Shown here one piece after another: positions 10,369-18,658 of a stretch of DNA of 64,000 bases. Every line of letters begins with the position of its first letter. Positions within the stretch are counted from its first letter, which is position 1. The stretch spans positions 1 through 64,000 of the forward strand of contig NZ_JBGBPY010000001.1 in NCBI RefSeq assembly GCF_041107455.1. Direction: 5' to 3'. A program made the translations under genes and the position numbers. A model generated the notes under the pieces. The model did no database searches. It saw only the letters and a program-made list of their open reading frames with translations, and was not told the origin of the DNA. This DNA is from Rhodanobacter humi (GTDB taxonomy: Bacteria > Pseudomonadota > Gammaproteobacteria > Xanthomonadales > Rhodanobacteraceae).

Positions 10369-11604
10369 TCAGATCCAGACGGTGCGCAGGAGTGAAGCCA
10401 CGACACACCAGGCCACCACTGCCAGCGCAGGCCAGCGGGCGGCAACCAGCAAGGTGAAAGCCACCAGCGCAATGGCAAAGTCGCCGGCATCGTGCACGGC
10501 GCTGATCCATACCGGATCGTAGAGCGCGGCCGCCAATAAACCCACCACAACCGCATTGACGCCGGCGAGCATGCGGGCGGCCCCATCGCGCGCGCCCAAT
10601 GCCCGCCAGAACGGCAGCGCGCCGGAAACCAGCAACAGCCCCGGCAGGAAGATCGCCAACAAGCTGACCGTGGCGCCCAGCGCGCCGCCTTGGCCGCCAT
10701 ACAGACGTTCGCCGAGGAAGGCCGACAGCGTGAACATCGGCCCGGGCACCGCTTGCGTGGCGCCGTAACCGGCAAGAAACGTGTCGTTGCTGAGCCAGCC
10801 CGGATCGACCACCGCGCGCTTGAGCAGCGGCAACACGACATGACCGCCGCCGAACACCAGGGCGCCAGCGCGATAGAACGCACCGGCCACCTGGGCCAGT
10901 GGCGGCAGGTGAGGTGCGACCACCACGGCCGTCACCAGCAAGGCGCCAAAGAAGACCAGCAATGTGCCGCCCGAGCGGCGGCCATAGTGCAAGGCAAACG
11001 TCGCGCCACGTCGCGCCGTCACCTGCCGGCACAGCAACGGGCCCAGGGCCGCACCACCGACAACGATTAGCAGCTGCATCCAGGCACTGCCACTGACGGC
11101 AATGAGTCCGGCCGCTGCCGCAGCCATCAGGGCGCGTGAGCGATCGGGCGTCAGCGTCCGCGCCATGCCCAGCACACCTTGGGCGACCACGGCCACGGCC
11201 ACCAGCTTGAGCCCGTGGATCGCACTCTGACCCCATGGTCCCGCGATGTGGCTGCTCCATGCGGCGAACACGAACAGCAGCAGCGCCGAGGGCAGTGTGA
11301 AACCGATGAAGGCGGCGATGCCTCCCAGCCACCCCGCACGCAGCAAGCCGAGCGAGAAACCGAGCTGGCTGCTCGCCGGTCCGGGCAGAAACTGGCACAG
11401 CGCGAGCAACTGACCGAAGTGTTCTTCATCCAGCCAGCGACGCCGCTCGACGAACTCCCGGTGGAAATAGCCCAGGTGGGCGATCGGACCACCGAACGAC
11501 GACAGCCCGAGTTTCAGAAACGCGGTTCCGACCTCGGCGACGCTGCCGGGAGGGCTATCGCCGGGTGTCTGCTCATGCTGCGGTGATCGATTCGTCGGCG
11601 TCAT
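10369..11604 (-). CDS. chrA: ChrA chromate efflux transporter
   Basis: The 411-residue inner-membrane protein has the duplicated CHR domains of long-chain ChrA. The first half carries LGLSSFGGPIAHLGYFH and the LCQFLPGP motif; the second repeats the pattern (GGGHVVLPLLK, then QAVPGPMFTLS). It exports chromate, using the proton motive force. Its start overlaps the stop of the multicopper oxidase gene as ATGA, so the two are co-translated. No chrB regulator is nearby; the PadR gene heads this operon instead. Confidence 0.92.
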   Translation of the reverse strand: MTPTNRSPQHEQTPGDSPPGSVAEVGTAFLKLGLSSFGGPIAHLGYFHREFVERRRWLDEEHFGQLLALCQFLPGPASSQLGFSLGLLRAGWLGGIAAFIGFTLPSALLLFVFAAWSSHIAGPWGQSAIHGLKLVAVAVVAQGVLGMARTLTPDRSRALMAAAAAGLIAVSGSAWMQLLIVVGGAALGPLLCRQVTARRGATFALHYGRRSGGTLLVFFGALLVTAVVVAPHLPPLAQVAGAFYRAGALVFGGGHVVLPLLKRAVVDPGWLSNDTFLAGYGATQAVPGPMFTLSAFLGERLYGGQGGALGATVSLLAIFLPGLLLVSGALPFWRALGARDGAARMLAGVNAVVVGLLAAALYDPVWISAVHDAGDFAIALVAFTLLVAARWPALAVVAWCVVASLLRTVWI

Positions 11605-13091
11605 GCGCAGTCGAACAGCGCCATGAATCCGAAGTCCATGTGCAGCTGCATGTGGCAGTGGAACAACGTCAGGCCCGGCTGGTCGGCGGTGAAGTCCACC
11701 TCCATCGTCTGGTAGCCGCCCAGCATCGCCACGTCCTTGATCACGCCACCGGTCGGTTGCCCGGCAATGCGCGTGATTTCGAAGCTATGCCGATGCAGAT
11801 GGATCGGGTGGATGTCGTCGGTGGCATTACGCATGCGCAGCCGGTAGCGGCGACCGCGCTTCAGATGCCAGGACACCGGCATCGTCGCCATGTCGAAGGC
11901 GACGCCGTTGATGGTCCAGCGGTTGAAGCCATGGTCGGCGGCGTTGTCCTTGGCGAACAACATGTCGATGGTCTCATCGGGTGCCGGCACAGGGCGCTTC
12001 GGGTCGGCGAAACGACGGTAATCCCAGGCAAAGGCTGCCGGTGCGCGCCATGCCGGCTTGCCGCGTTCACCGGCGTACTCGATCACGATGCCCATGCCGT
12101 TGCCGCGGTCGTCGTCGGCGAGATCGCCCAGCACCCAGACGCCCGGTTGCGTCATCTCGACGATGGCGCTGATGCGCTCGGCGGTACCGATCCACAGCAC
12201 CGGCACCTCGGCCGGATGTGGCACCGGGTTGCCGTCCAGGGCAACCACCCTGAACGTGTGACCGGGCAAGGCAAGGCTGCGAATCTCGGTGGCGCTGCCG
12301 TTGAGCACGTGGAACAACACGCGCTCCCCGCGCTTCACCCGCACCGGCTCGCCGAAACCGAGCTGGCGACCGTTGATGGTGAAGATGCGATAGCCGACCT
12401 CGTAGCCCTTCTTCATGCCGCTGGCCAGCGAGGCCTTCATCGCCTGTTCACCGTGCTCCTCCAGGCTGTGCTCGCGATCGCCGGGATGCAGGAAGTCCAT
12501 GGCCATGTCGCCGCCCTGGCTGAAGAACGGCTCGAACTCCTTCAAGGTCAGAAACACCTCGCGGTCGTAGGCGCCCGGCTCATGCCTCGGCTCGATGTAC
12601 ACCGGGCCGACCTGGCCGTTGTACTGGCCGCGGGAAAGATCGGAACCGGCGCGCAGGTGCGTGTGATAGAAGCGAAACCCCGCCGGCCCCGGCACGAAAG
12701 CCTGGCGCCGCATGCCGTGGGGAACCAAGTAGGGTGTGCCCTCCTCGGCGGCGCCATCGAACGCATCCGGCACGGATTGGCCGTGCCAATGCAACTGCTC
12801 CGGCGTGTTGGTCTCGTTGTGGATGTCGACGATCACCTGGCGCCCCTCCTTGAAGCGCAGCAGCGGCCCCGGAAACTGCCCGTTGTAGGCCGTCATCGAC
12901 AGGAACCGCTGCGGCCCAACCTCGATCAGGCTGGTGCCGATGCCCAGGTCGTAATCGGCCTTGCCGACCGGGCGCATCGGCGCGTTGGACAAGGGGTTGG
13001 TCGCGGGCGATCCACGCACCAGTCCGGGGACGCTGCCGCTCAGTGCAGCGAACCCACCCAGCTTCAAAAATGCGCGTCGATCAATCGGCAT
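11601..13091 (-). CDS. Tat-exported multicopper oxidase
   Basis: The 496-residue product begins with a twin-arginine signal (MPIDRRAFLKLGG). Three cupredoxin domains carry all four copper-site motifs: HWHGQS, FYHTHL, HPIHLHRH and HCHMQLHMDFGF near the C-terminus. It is a periplasmic laccase-like oxidase that uses O2. CopA/CueO-type members oxidise Cu(I) or phenolics, but this one lacks the long Met-rich insert of CopA, so the substrate is open. It is co-transcribed with doxX upstream (44-base gap) and chrA downstream (overlap). Confidence 0.88.
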   Translation of the reverse strand: MPIDRRAFLKLGGFAALSGSVPGLVRGSPATNPLSNAPMRPVGKADYDLGIGTSLIEVGPQRFLSMTAYNGQFPGPLLRFKEGRQVIVDIHNETNTPEQLHWHGQSVPDAFDGAAEEGTPYLVPHGMRRQAFVPGPAGFRFYHTHLRAGSDLSRGQYNGQVGPVYIEPRHEPGAYDREVFLTLKEFEPFFSQGGDMAMDFLHPGDREHSLEEHGEQAMKASLASGMKKGYEVGYRIFTINGRQLGFGEPVRVKRGERVLFHVLNGSATEIRSLALPGHTFRVVALDGNPVPHPAEVPVLWIGTAERISAIVEMTQPGVWVLGDLADDDRGNGMGIVIEYAGERGKPAWRAPAAFAWDYRRFADPKRPVPAPDETIDMLFAKDNAADHGFNRWTINGVAFDMATMPVSWHLKRGRRYRLRMRNATDDIHPIHLHRHSFEITRIAGQPTGGVIKDVAMLGGYQTMEVDFTADQPGLTLFHCHMQLHMDFGFMALFDCA

Positions 13092-13135
13092 GGTTTCAGC
13101 TCTCAGGAATAGGTAAAGGATCCAGCATCAAGCCG

Positions 13136-13642
13136 TCATGATCTGTGCGTAACGGGCCTGCCCACTCGTCGCGCCCATAGGGCGTCCATCGACCAGCGGC
13201 CGCCGCCGACGATCAGCAGGAAGATGCACCCCAGCAGCATGTCGACATCCGTGCGCGCCTCATGCGCCATGCTCCAGAAGCCGTAACGCGACAAGTGAAC
13301 CAGGTGGAATCCCCAGAAGCCGTGCCCCAGCAGCATCGGAATCTTGGTCGAGACGATGGCCACGATCATGTCGATGATCAGCGGAATGGCTGCGAGACGA
13401 GTCAGCAAGCCCACGGTGATCAGTGCTCCGCACACGATCTCGACGATGCCGACGAACGGACCGGTGAAGTTGGGCCACGGGATGCCGAATCCGGTGAAAC
13501 GGCCGGCGCCCATGATCGCCGGAAACATCAGCTTCTGGATGCCTTCCGGGAAGAACACCACCAGGCCGACCAACAGGCGCACCAGTACGATCCAGTCTCT
13601 GTCGCGGGTGTCCAACCAAGCCCGCATGCTCGTCAGTTTCAT
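13136..13642 (-). CDS. DoxX-family membrane protein
   Basis: The 168-residue protein has four predicted membrane helices and the DoxX pattern (LVGLVVFFPEGIQKL, GRFTGFGIPWPNFTGPFVGIVEIV). Family members are quinone- or redox-linked membrane proteins; their chemistry is mostly unknown. The start overlaps the padR stop by four bases, and the multicopper oxidase follows. An oxidative-stress or electron-transfer role alongside the oxidase is inference. Confidence 0.8.
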   Translation of the reverse strand: MKLTSMRAWLDTRDRDWIVLVRLLVGLVVFFPEGIQKLMFPAIMGAGRFTGFGIPWPNFTGPFVGIVEIVCGALITVGLLTRLAAIPLIIDMIVAIVSTKIPMLLGHGFWGFHLVHLSRYGFWSMAHEARTDVDMLLGCIFLLIVGGGRWSMDALWARRVGRPVTHRS

Positions 13643-13962
13643 GGTCGGCTCTCCTGCGCGGTCTGGTGAAACAGTTCGCCGAACAGTTCCTGGACCTTGC
13701 GCTTGGCACCCTTCAAGGCGCGGCGCCCTTGCGGAGTGATCCGATAGAAGCGGCGGTTCAACTTGCCGGTGGTGATCTGCGTGGAGGTGAGGTAGCCCTT
13801 CTTCTCCAGTCCGTGCAGGACGGGGTACAGCGTGCCGGGACTGAGCTGATAGCCGTGATGGGCCAGCTCGTCGATCATGGCTTGGCCGTAGATAGGGGCT
13901 TCCGCCGCGTGGTGCAGCAGATGCAAACGGATCAATCCGGCGTAGAGGTCTCGATCGTCCAT
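13639..13962 (-). CDS. PadR-family transcriptional regulator
   Basis: The 107-residue winged-helix protein matches PadR family 1 (IRLHLLHHAAEAPIYGQAMIDEL, then the wing ALSPGTLYPVL-like stretch and HGLEKKGYL). It should bind as a dimer and repress. It is the first gene of the leftward padR-doxX-oxidase-chrA-yncE unit. A 30-base near-perfect palindrome lies just upstream, so autoregulation of the operon is likely. The inducer is unknown. Confidence 0.88.
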   Translation of the reverse strand: MDDRDLYAGLIRLHLLHHAAEAPIYGQAMIDELAHHGYQLSPGTLYPVLHGLEKKGYLTSTQITTGKLNRRFYRITPQGRRALKGAKRKVQELFGELFHQTAQESRP

Positions 13963-13974
13963 CGTGACGAGAAG

Positions 13975-14004
13975 CTATCGAAAGACGATATCGTGTTCCG
14001 ATAG
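13975..14004. promoter_or_regulatory. 30-base palindrome, probable PadR operator
   Basis: The sequence runs CTATCG...CGATAG with core ACGATATCGT. Thirteen of fifteen positions in each half-site match the reverse complement. It lies 13 bases upstream of the padR start, the expected place for an autoregulatory operator. Confidence 0.7.
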
Positions 14005-14063
14005 AAAGGCAGCGTCAAGACAGGTGCGGATGGCTTGCCGTCCGCGTCGAAGCGGCCGGGGCG

Positions 14064-14681
14064 TCAGCCTGTGCCTTGCACGGCATGGCTGGCCCGACGC
14101 AGAACACCGAGTCCCGAGTGCAACAGCAGCAGCGCCAGGCCGAGCGCCACCAGTCGGTCAGGCCACGCGGCATCGAACATCCATACCCCGACGGCGGCAA
14201 GCAGCACAGAGAGATTCGCAGCGATGTCATTACGGGAACAGATCCACACCGAGGCCATGTTGAGGTCGTCATTCCGGTGTCGACGCAAGAGCATCAGGCA
14301 CAGGCCATTGGCGGCGAGCCCCAGCAAACTGAAGCCGCCCATCCAGGTGAACAGCGGTTCGGCGGGATGCCAGAAACGCCAGCCCAGCTGGGCGAGCACC
14401 AACAACCCGGCTGCCACGATCAATCCACCCTTGATGCGGGCTACATGAGCCTTGGCCAGTGCGCTGCGTCCGACCGCCCAGAGACTGACGAGATAGGTCA
14501 GCGCATCGCCGAGGTAGTCGAAACTATCCGACAAGAGCGCCGACGAGTGGGATGCCATGGCGGCACCCACCATGACCACAAACGCGATGGCATTGATGAC
14601 CAGCACCGCCTTCAGCACGCCCCGTTGACGGGATGCCAGTTGCGCCGCCGCTTCGCCACAACAGTCCGCACAATGGGTCAC
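14064..14681 (-). CDS. Small cation diffusion facilitator (CDF) transporter
   Basis: The 205-residue protein begins with a cysteine cluster (HCADCCGE) and has six predicted helices. The metal-site pattern of CDF transporters appears in TM2 (LLSDSFDYLGDALTY) and TM5 (SRNDIAANLSVLLAA). It lacks the C-terminal cytoplasmic domain of typical CzcD/FieF. It should export a divalent metal by proton exchange; the N-terminal cysteines could deliver or sense the metal. It overlaps the methyltransferase gene by four bases. Confidence 0.82.
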   Translation of the reverse strand: MTHCADCCGEAAAQLASRQRGVLKAVLVINAIAFVVMVGAAMASHSSALLSDSFDYLGDALTYLVSLWAVGRSALAKAHVARIKGGLIVAAGLLVLAQLGWRFWHPAEPLFTWMGGFSLLGLAANGLCLMLLRRHRNDDLNMASVWICSRNDIAANLSVLLAAVGVWMFDAAWPDRLVALGLALLLLHSGLGVLRRASHAVQGTG

Positions 14682-15322
14682 TCGATCACTTCTCCGTACT
14701 GGTGGGGTGCTCGTTGGAACAGCGTGTAGAGGAACTGCTGGGTGGTGCCGAACGGGGTTGCGTGGAACTCCAGCGTGCTGTCGATCAACGTGAAGCCGTC
14801 ACCAAGTTCGCGAACAAGTCCCTCGGTATCGTAACGGACCGTATCCAGCCCGCTGCACTTCACCGGGCCCTGCGGACCGAACGTGGCCAGCACCGCGTGG
14901 CCGCCCGGCTTCAGGGCGCGGGTCAACTGCCGCAGGTAGCGTGCGCGCTGTTCCGCGTGGGTCAGGAAGTGGAACACGGCGCGGTCATGCCACAGGCCGT
15001 AGCGGGCCTGTTGCAACGGTTCGTCGAGCAGGTCAGCCGTCAGCCAGGTCACCCCGTCCGCCGCCTTGCCCAGGCGTTCGCGGGCGACATGCAGTGCCTC
15101 GGCGGAAATGTCGAGCACGTTGAGGTCGCGGTAGCCGCGTGCGAGCAGGTCGTCGACCAGGGTCGACGCGCCGCCGCCCACGTCGAGCACGGCGGTGTTG
15201 GGGTCGGGTGCGGCGCGCTCGATCAGCGCCAGTGAAATGTCCAGATGCGGGCGGTACCAGCTGACCGCATCCGACGCCTTGGTCTGGTAGACCGATTCCC
15301 AGTGCTGCTGGTTGTCGCCCAT
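14678..15322 (-). CDS. SAM-dependent methyltransferase
   Basis: The 214-residue class I methyltransferase has the SAM-binding motif VLDVGGGAS, an acidic post-loop (LNVLDISAEAL) and the DRAVFHFL and LKPGGHAVLATFG segments. It resembles thiopurine/tellurite-type small-molecule methyltransferases. It lies between an EamA transporter (11-base gap) and a CDF transporter (overlap). A role in methylating a metalloid or thiol is suggested by this context but not shown by sequence. Confidence 0.8.
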   Translation of the reverse strand: MGDNQQHWESVYQTKASDAVSWYRPHLDISLALIERAAPDPNTAVLDVGGGASTLVDDLLARGYRDLNVLDISAEALHVARERLGKAADGVTWLTADLLDEPLQQARYGLWHDRAVFHFLTHAEQRARYLRQLTRALKPGGHAVLATFGPQGPVKCSGLDTVRYDTEGLVRELGDGFTLIDSTLEFHATPFGTTQQFLYTLFQRAPHQYGEVIE

Positions 15323-15333
15323 AAGATGCCTCT

Positions 15334-16404
15334 TCAGGAGTGGCGATGCCGGTGGTGGATGTCCGGAAAGTGCGCGTGGCTATGCACCAGCGGATCGTGC
15401 ACATGCGGATGGGTGTGGGGCTCCTTGCCGTCCCACGGGAAGTCATGTGCGTGTTGGTGATGCTCGTCGTGGCGATGGCGATGATCGTGCGCCAGCGGCT
15501 CGTGCACGTGCTCGTGAGCATGACGCTCGCTGACATGCAGCCAAACACCCACAGCCATCAGCACTCCGGCCACCCAGAACGCAAGGCCTGGGTACTCAGT
15601 GAACAACAGCAACGACAGCGCGGCCCCGACAAAGGGCGCGGTCGAGAAATAGGCACCCGTACGCGCGGTGCCCAAGCCGCGCAAGGCGAGCACGAAAAGC
15701 ACCAAACTCAAACCATAGCCAACAAAGCCGAGCAATCCTGTGGCCAACAAGGGCAGCGCGTTGGGAAAGCGGTAACCAAGGATCAGGGCAAGCACCACAT
15801 TGATGGCGCCGGCCACGCCACCCTTGATCGCGGCGATCTGCATGGGATCGCCGCCGGCCACCTGCCGTGTCAAATTGTTGTCGATGGCCCAGCACAGGCA
15901 GGCACCGGTGATCGCCAAGGCACCCCAGGGAATGTCGGTGTTCGTCTGACGCTGCCAGGAAAGCAGCACGCTGCCGGCAATGATCGCCAGCATGCCGAGG
16001 AATACCCGGCGATCCACATTTTCGCGGAACACCACCCACGCAATGACCGCGGTCAGCACCCCTTCCAGATTGAGCAGCAACGAAGCGGTCGAAGCGGGTG
16101 TGCGTGTGAGCCCTACCATGAGAAGGATCGGGCCGAGTACACCGCCCGCCAGCACGGCGCCCGCCAGCCACGGGACATCGCGCCGGATCAACGGCGCTTC
16201 GGTCGGCGCCTGGTGGCGTACCTTGCGCAGCAGTATCCACAACGACAGCCCGATGCCTGAACCGGCGTACAGCAATCCCGCCAGCAGCAAAGGCGGAATC
16301 GTGCCGATAAGCAACTTGGCCAATGGCGTGCTCAGTCCGAAGAGAACGGCGGCGGCCAGTGCCTGCAGGATGCTTCGTGTTTGATCGGAGTTGGGTTGTT
16401 TCAT
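15334..16404 (-). CDS. EamA/DMT-family transporter with His-rich C-terminal tail
   Basis: The 356-residue protein has ten predicted helices in two EamA repeats. A cytosolic-length tail of about 65 residues follows, dominated by His (for example HEHVHEPLAHDHRHRHDEHH). The ATG at 16404 (MKQPNSDQTR) was chosen because everything upstream in the frame belongs to a gene remnant. The His tail looks like a Ni/Co/Zn buffer or sensor, as in some metal permeases. With the downstream methyltransferase and CDF gene it forms an operon that may export a metal or a metal complex. The substrate is unknown. Confidence 0.82.
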   Translation of the reverse strand: MKQPNSDQTRSILQALAAAVLFGLSTPLAKLLIGTIPPLLLAGLLYAGSGIGLSLWILLRKVRHQAPTEAPLIRRDVPWLAGAVLAGGVLGPILLMVGLTRTPASTASLLLNLEGVLTAVIAWVVFRENVDRRVFLGMLAIIAGSVLLSWQRQTNTDIPWGALAITGACLCWAIDNNLTRQVAGGDPMQIAAIKGGVAGAINVVLALILGYRFPNALPLLATGLLGFVGYGLSLVLFVLALRGLGTARTGAYFSTAPFVGAALSLLLFTEYPGLAFWVAGVLMAVGVWLHVSERHAHEHVHEPLAHDHRHRHDEHHQHAHDFPWDGKEPHTHPHVHDPLVHSHAHFPDIHHRHRHS

Positions 16405-16426
16405 GGTCCCATGATATGGACGATGG

Positions 16427-16522
16427 TCGATAGATTGGGAAGAGGCGGTGCGCCATATTTGGCAAGCCAACCCCGAGGTGCAGGCCGCGCGGGCGGATAT
16501 GGACGCGGCCCAGACCCGTGCG
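16427..16522 (+). pseudogene. Fragment of a TolC/CusC-type gene
   Basis: This 96-base stretch encodes WEEAVRHIWQANPEVQAA, then RADMDAAQTRA. That is the N-terminal first repeat of outer-membrane efflux proteins. There is no start or signal peptide, and similarity ends abruptly at about 16522. It is the debris of a lost efflux operon. Confidence 0.55.
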
Positions 16523-16524
16523 CC

Positions 16525-16638
16525 TTGTCCAAACGGGGGGCCGTCCAGTTGCGGAACCACCCAATGTCCGCTCCAGTGCATGTTCCACACGACCGCGAGA
16601 TAGCGTGTCTCGTCGATGGGTACCGGATGCAAAATTCC
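16525..16638 (-). pseudogene. Fragment of an ArnT/PMT-like GT39 glycosyltransferase gene
   Basis: On the reverse strand this stretch encodes PIDETRYLAVVWNMHW, then SGHWVVPQLDGPPFG. This matches the DExRYA..A..M..sGdWvvPrLnG signature near the start of ArnT-like lipid-linked sugar transferases. Both ends are missing: it has no start and runs directly into the opposite-strand TolC fragment. It directly follows the GT9 gene, so an original GT9-GT39 operon was cut here. Confidence 0.55.
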
Positions 16639-16639
16639 A

Positions 16640-17845
16640 TCATGCAAGCCTCCTGGGCGTCAGGAGGTTGTCTGGCCCATCGGATGATGAGCGTTGCGGC
16701 GGATCCGGCACCGTCAGATCGAGCCAGTCCAACGCGATGGTGGCGACTTCAGCGGCAAGCATGGTCCGGGTGTCGATGGCTGTATGGCCCTGTCCGCATG
16801 GACCGTATTTTTTCGAGCACGTGGCCTTGAACAGGCCGAGAGTCGGCGTGCCGCTGGCGACGGCCAGGTGCATCACGCCGCAATCCGCGCTGATGAAACC
16901 ATCCATGTTCGCGATCACCGCGGCAAGGTGGCGCAGGTTGCGCGTGTAGTAACAAGGGAAATCTCCACCAAGCTGGCTTTGGCCATGTTCAGCCACCAGA
17001 TCCACGATGCGAAGATCCGGTTGTCGGGCCAGCAGCGTGTGGATGAACTGCATCCACCAATCTGTGTCGTAACGTTTGTCGTCCGTGGCGTTGGCGAATA
17101 TGCCGACGACAGCTGGGCCGACGACAGCTGACGTGCCATGCGATCGCTCCGTTTCGCCGAGGATTGCTGCCAGCGTCTGCCGGGCTTGCGTCATTTCAGC
17201 GTCCGATATCCGCAGATTGAGCGACGGAAAAGCTTGCCGGACCGCTCCCGCATACGCAGCGCGCAGCAGGAATACGCTGCGATGCGCCTGATGTTCTGGG
17301 CAAGGCATGGCGCGCAATGCCGCATGCCTGCTTCCATGCTCGTCCGGATATCCCAGCTTGAAACGTGCCCTGACGATGGCCAACAGCAAACGGCCGGACT
17401 GCGAGCCATAGCTGGCATCGATGGCCAGATCGTAGGTGTTGCCTCGTAGTTGTCGGAGCAAACGGGCGGTCGACCACAGATGCCGCGCGATTTTTCGCGG
17501 TAGCGAATAGATCGCACGAACCTGGAAGCGGTTGGCGAATAGGCTCTCCGCCGCACAGCCGCCGTTGACCATGTCGATCTCGGCACCGGGATACAGCGTC
17601 TCGATTTCCGTCAGCAGGGGACTGAGCAGAATGGTGTTGCCCAGGCGGTGATTGGGGCGGCAGACGAGCACGCGATGGATGCCGCGAACCGGTAGTTGGT
17701 CAGGTTCGCACAACTGTGCTTCGATGGATTTCAACAGACGCTGAAAGCAGAACGCAACGAGACAGCGCCGTAGGTGATTTCTGCGTTCGCCTGCGGCGGG
17801 TCCCGGCGGACCGTTGTTAGGCAATTGCGTCAAGTACGCCCACAC
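16640..17845 (-). CDS. GT9 heptosyltransferase-like glycosyltransferase
   Basis: The product is about 401 residues from a GTG start. The GT9 core is clear: VLVCRPNHRLGNTILLSPL at the N-terminal nucleotide-fold edge, and SADCGVMHLAVASGTPTLGLF plus KKYGPCGQGH in the donor-binding domain. Such enzymes add heptose or related sugars to LPS core. The acceptor is not predictable. The first 50 residues are poorly conserved, so the true start may be further in. It is isolated: a GT39 fragment follows directly, suggesting a decayed surface-sugar locus. Confidence 0.8.
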   Translation of the reverse strand: MWAYLTQLPNNGPPGPAAGERRNHLRRCLVAFCFQRLLKSIEAQLCEPDQLPVRGIHRVLVCRPNHRLGNTILLSPLLTEIETLYPGAEIDMVNGGCAAESLFANRFQVRAIYSLPRKIARHLWSTARLLRQLRGNTYDLAIDASYGSQSGRLLLAIVRARFKLGYPDEHGSRHAALRAMPCPEHQAHRSVFLLRAAYAGAVRQAFPSLNLRISDAEMTQARQTLAAILGETERSHGTSAVVGPAVVGIFANATDDKRYDTDWWMQFIHTLLARQPDLRIVDLVAEHGQSQLGGDFPCYYTRNLRHLAAVIANMDGFISADCGVMHLAVASGTPTLGLFKATCSKKYGPCGQGHTAIDTRTMLAAEVATIALDWLDLTVPDPPQRSSSDGPDNLLTPRRLA

Positions 17846-17896
17846 CTCTGGAAATGCAGGGTGATGGCAGGCTATTTGCTGTGATCGCGGTACACG

Positions 17897-18199
17897 TCAA
17901 TCCGCGTCGTTGTTGTCGAGCGAGTTTTCCAGCACCTTGCCGGTCTTCGCGTCGACACCAACCTCATGCGTGTTCTTGCCCGCCTTGATGTCGAACGAGT
18001 AGCGCAGTCCACTGCCGCCGGCCTCCTGCTCCAGTTCGCCGCTGACGATCCTACCGGGGAAGGTCTTCAACGCGATCCTGCGCGCCTGCATCATGCTGAT
18101 TTTCGCTTGCGTGGCCGGCTGGGAAGGCGTCTGGGCCTGCGCGACCGTCACAAAGCCACACAGGGCGACCGGGAGGACGAGGATGATCGATTTGCGCAT
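17897..18199 (-). CDS. Exported PepSY-domain protein
   Basis: The 100-residue product has a signal peptide (MRKSIILVLPVALCGFVTVAQA) followed by one PepSY domain (AKISMMQARRIALKTFPG, then SGELEQEAGGSGLRYSFDI and VGVDAKTGKVLENSLD). PepSY proteins inhibit proteases or sense periplasmic conditions and often pair with two-component systems. The regulator/kinase pair starts 460 bases away on the other strand, so a shared regulatory circuit is plausible. Confidence 0.85.
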   Translation of the reverse strand: MRKSIILVLPVALCGFVTVAQAQTPSQPATQAKISMMQARRIALKTFPGRIVSGELEQEAGGSGLRYSFDIKAGKNTHEVGVDAKTGKVLENSLDNNDAD

Positions 18200-18658
18200 G
18201 TTTTTCTCCGGCGTGGATGATGAGGAACGCCGCGCGCGACGAGCATGCGGCGAGCTGTACCTGCACCCTACGTCGCCACACTTAGTCCGCCCTTATCGGC
18301 CGGCCATGACCACGGCTTTCAATCCAGCCCGCCAGATCTGCCACGAAAGGTGAAGGTGGACAACGCCTTCTCGACGAGCCACCAGCCTGCCGCCACCGGC
18401 AGGTCCTGGCTTGCGAACAGACAGCGTCGGGAACGCCTGCGCCGAGTCGGAGTACCCGAGGAAGCATGATGCTTAGGCGATCGCCTGACGCTGGCGTTGT
18501 AGCCGAAGAGCTTCCAACACTTTGGATGCCTCTCACCTTGAGGGTGTCCCTGCGCGGGTCATGCGCCGCATCCGCCAACCGATGCGGTTCCGTGTCAAGG
18601 TGGGGCGTCGAACGTATCATCTGGCTTGCGGATGACTTCACCGAACCCCCACCCAATC
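18200..18658. other. Divergent intergenic region
   Basis: These 459 bases separate the PepSY gene from the response regulator and must hold both promoters. I saw no clear direct-repeat operator. Open frames here lack coding character. Confidence 0.4.

Noticed and set aside
11565-13112. Long forward-strand open frame opposite the multicopper oxidase gene
   Set aside because: Composition is His/Arg/Ala-rich, typical of antisense reading in GC-rich DNA. The reverse strand carries a complete oxidase with all copper motifs.
18282-18656. Reverse open frame in the PepSY/response-regulator intergenic region
   Set aside because: Random-like composition and no start signal; it covers the expected promoters.
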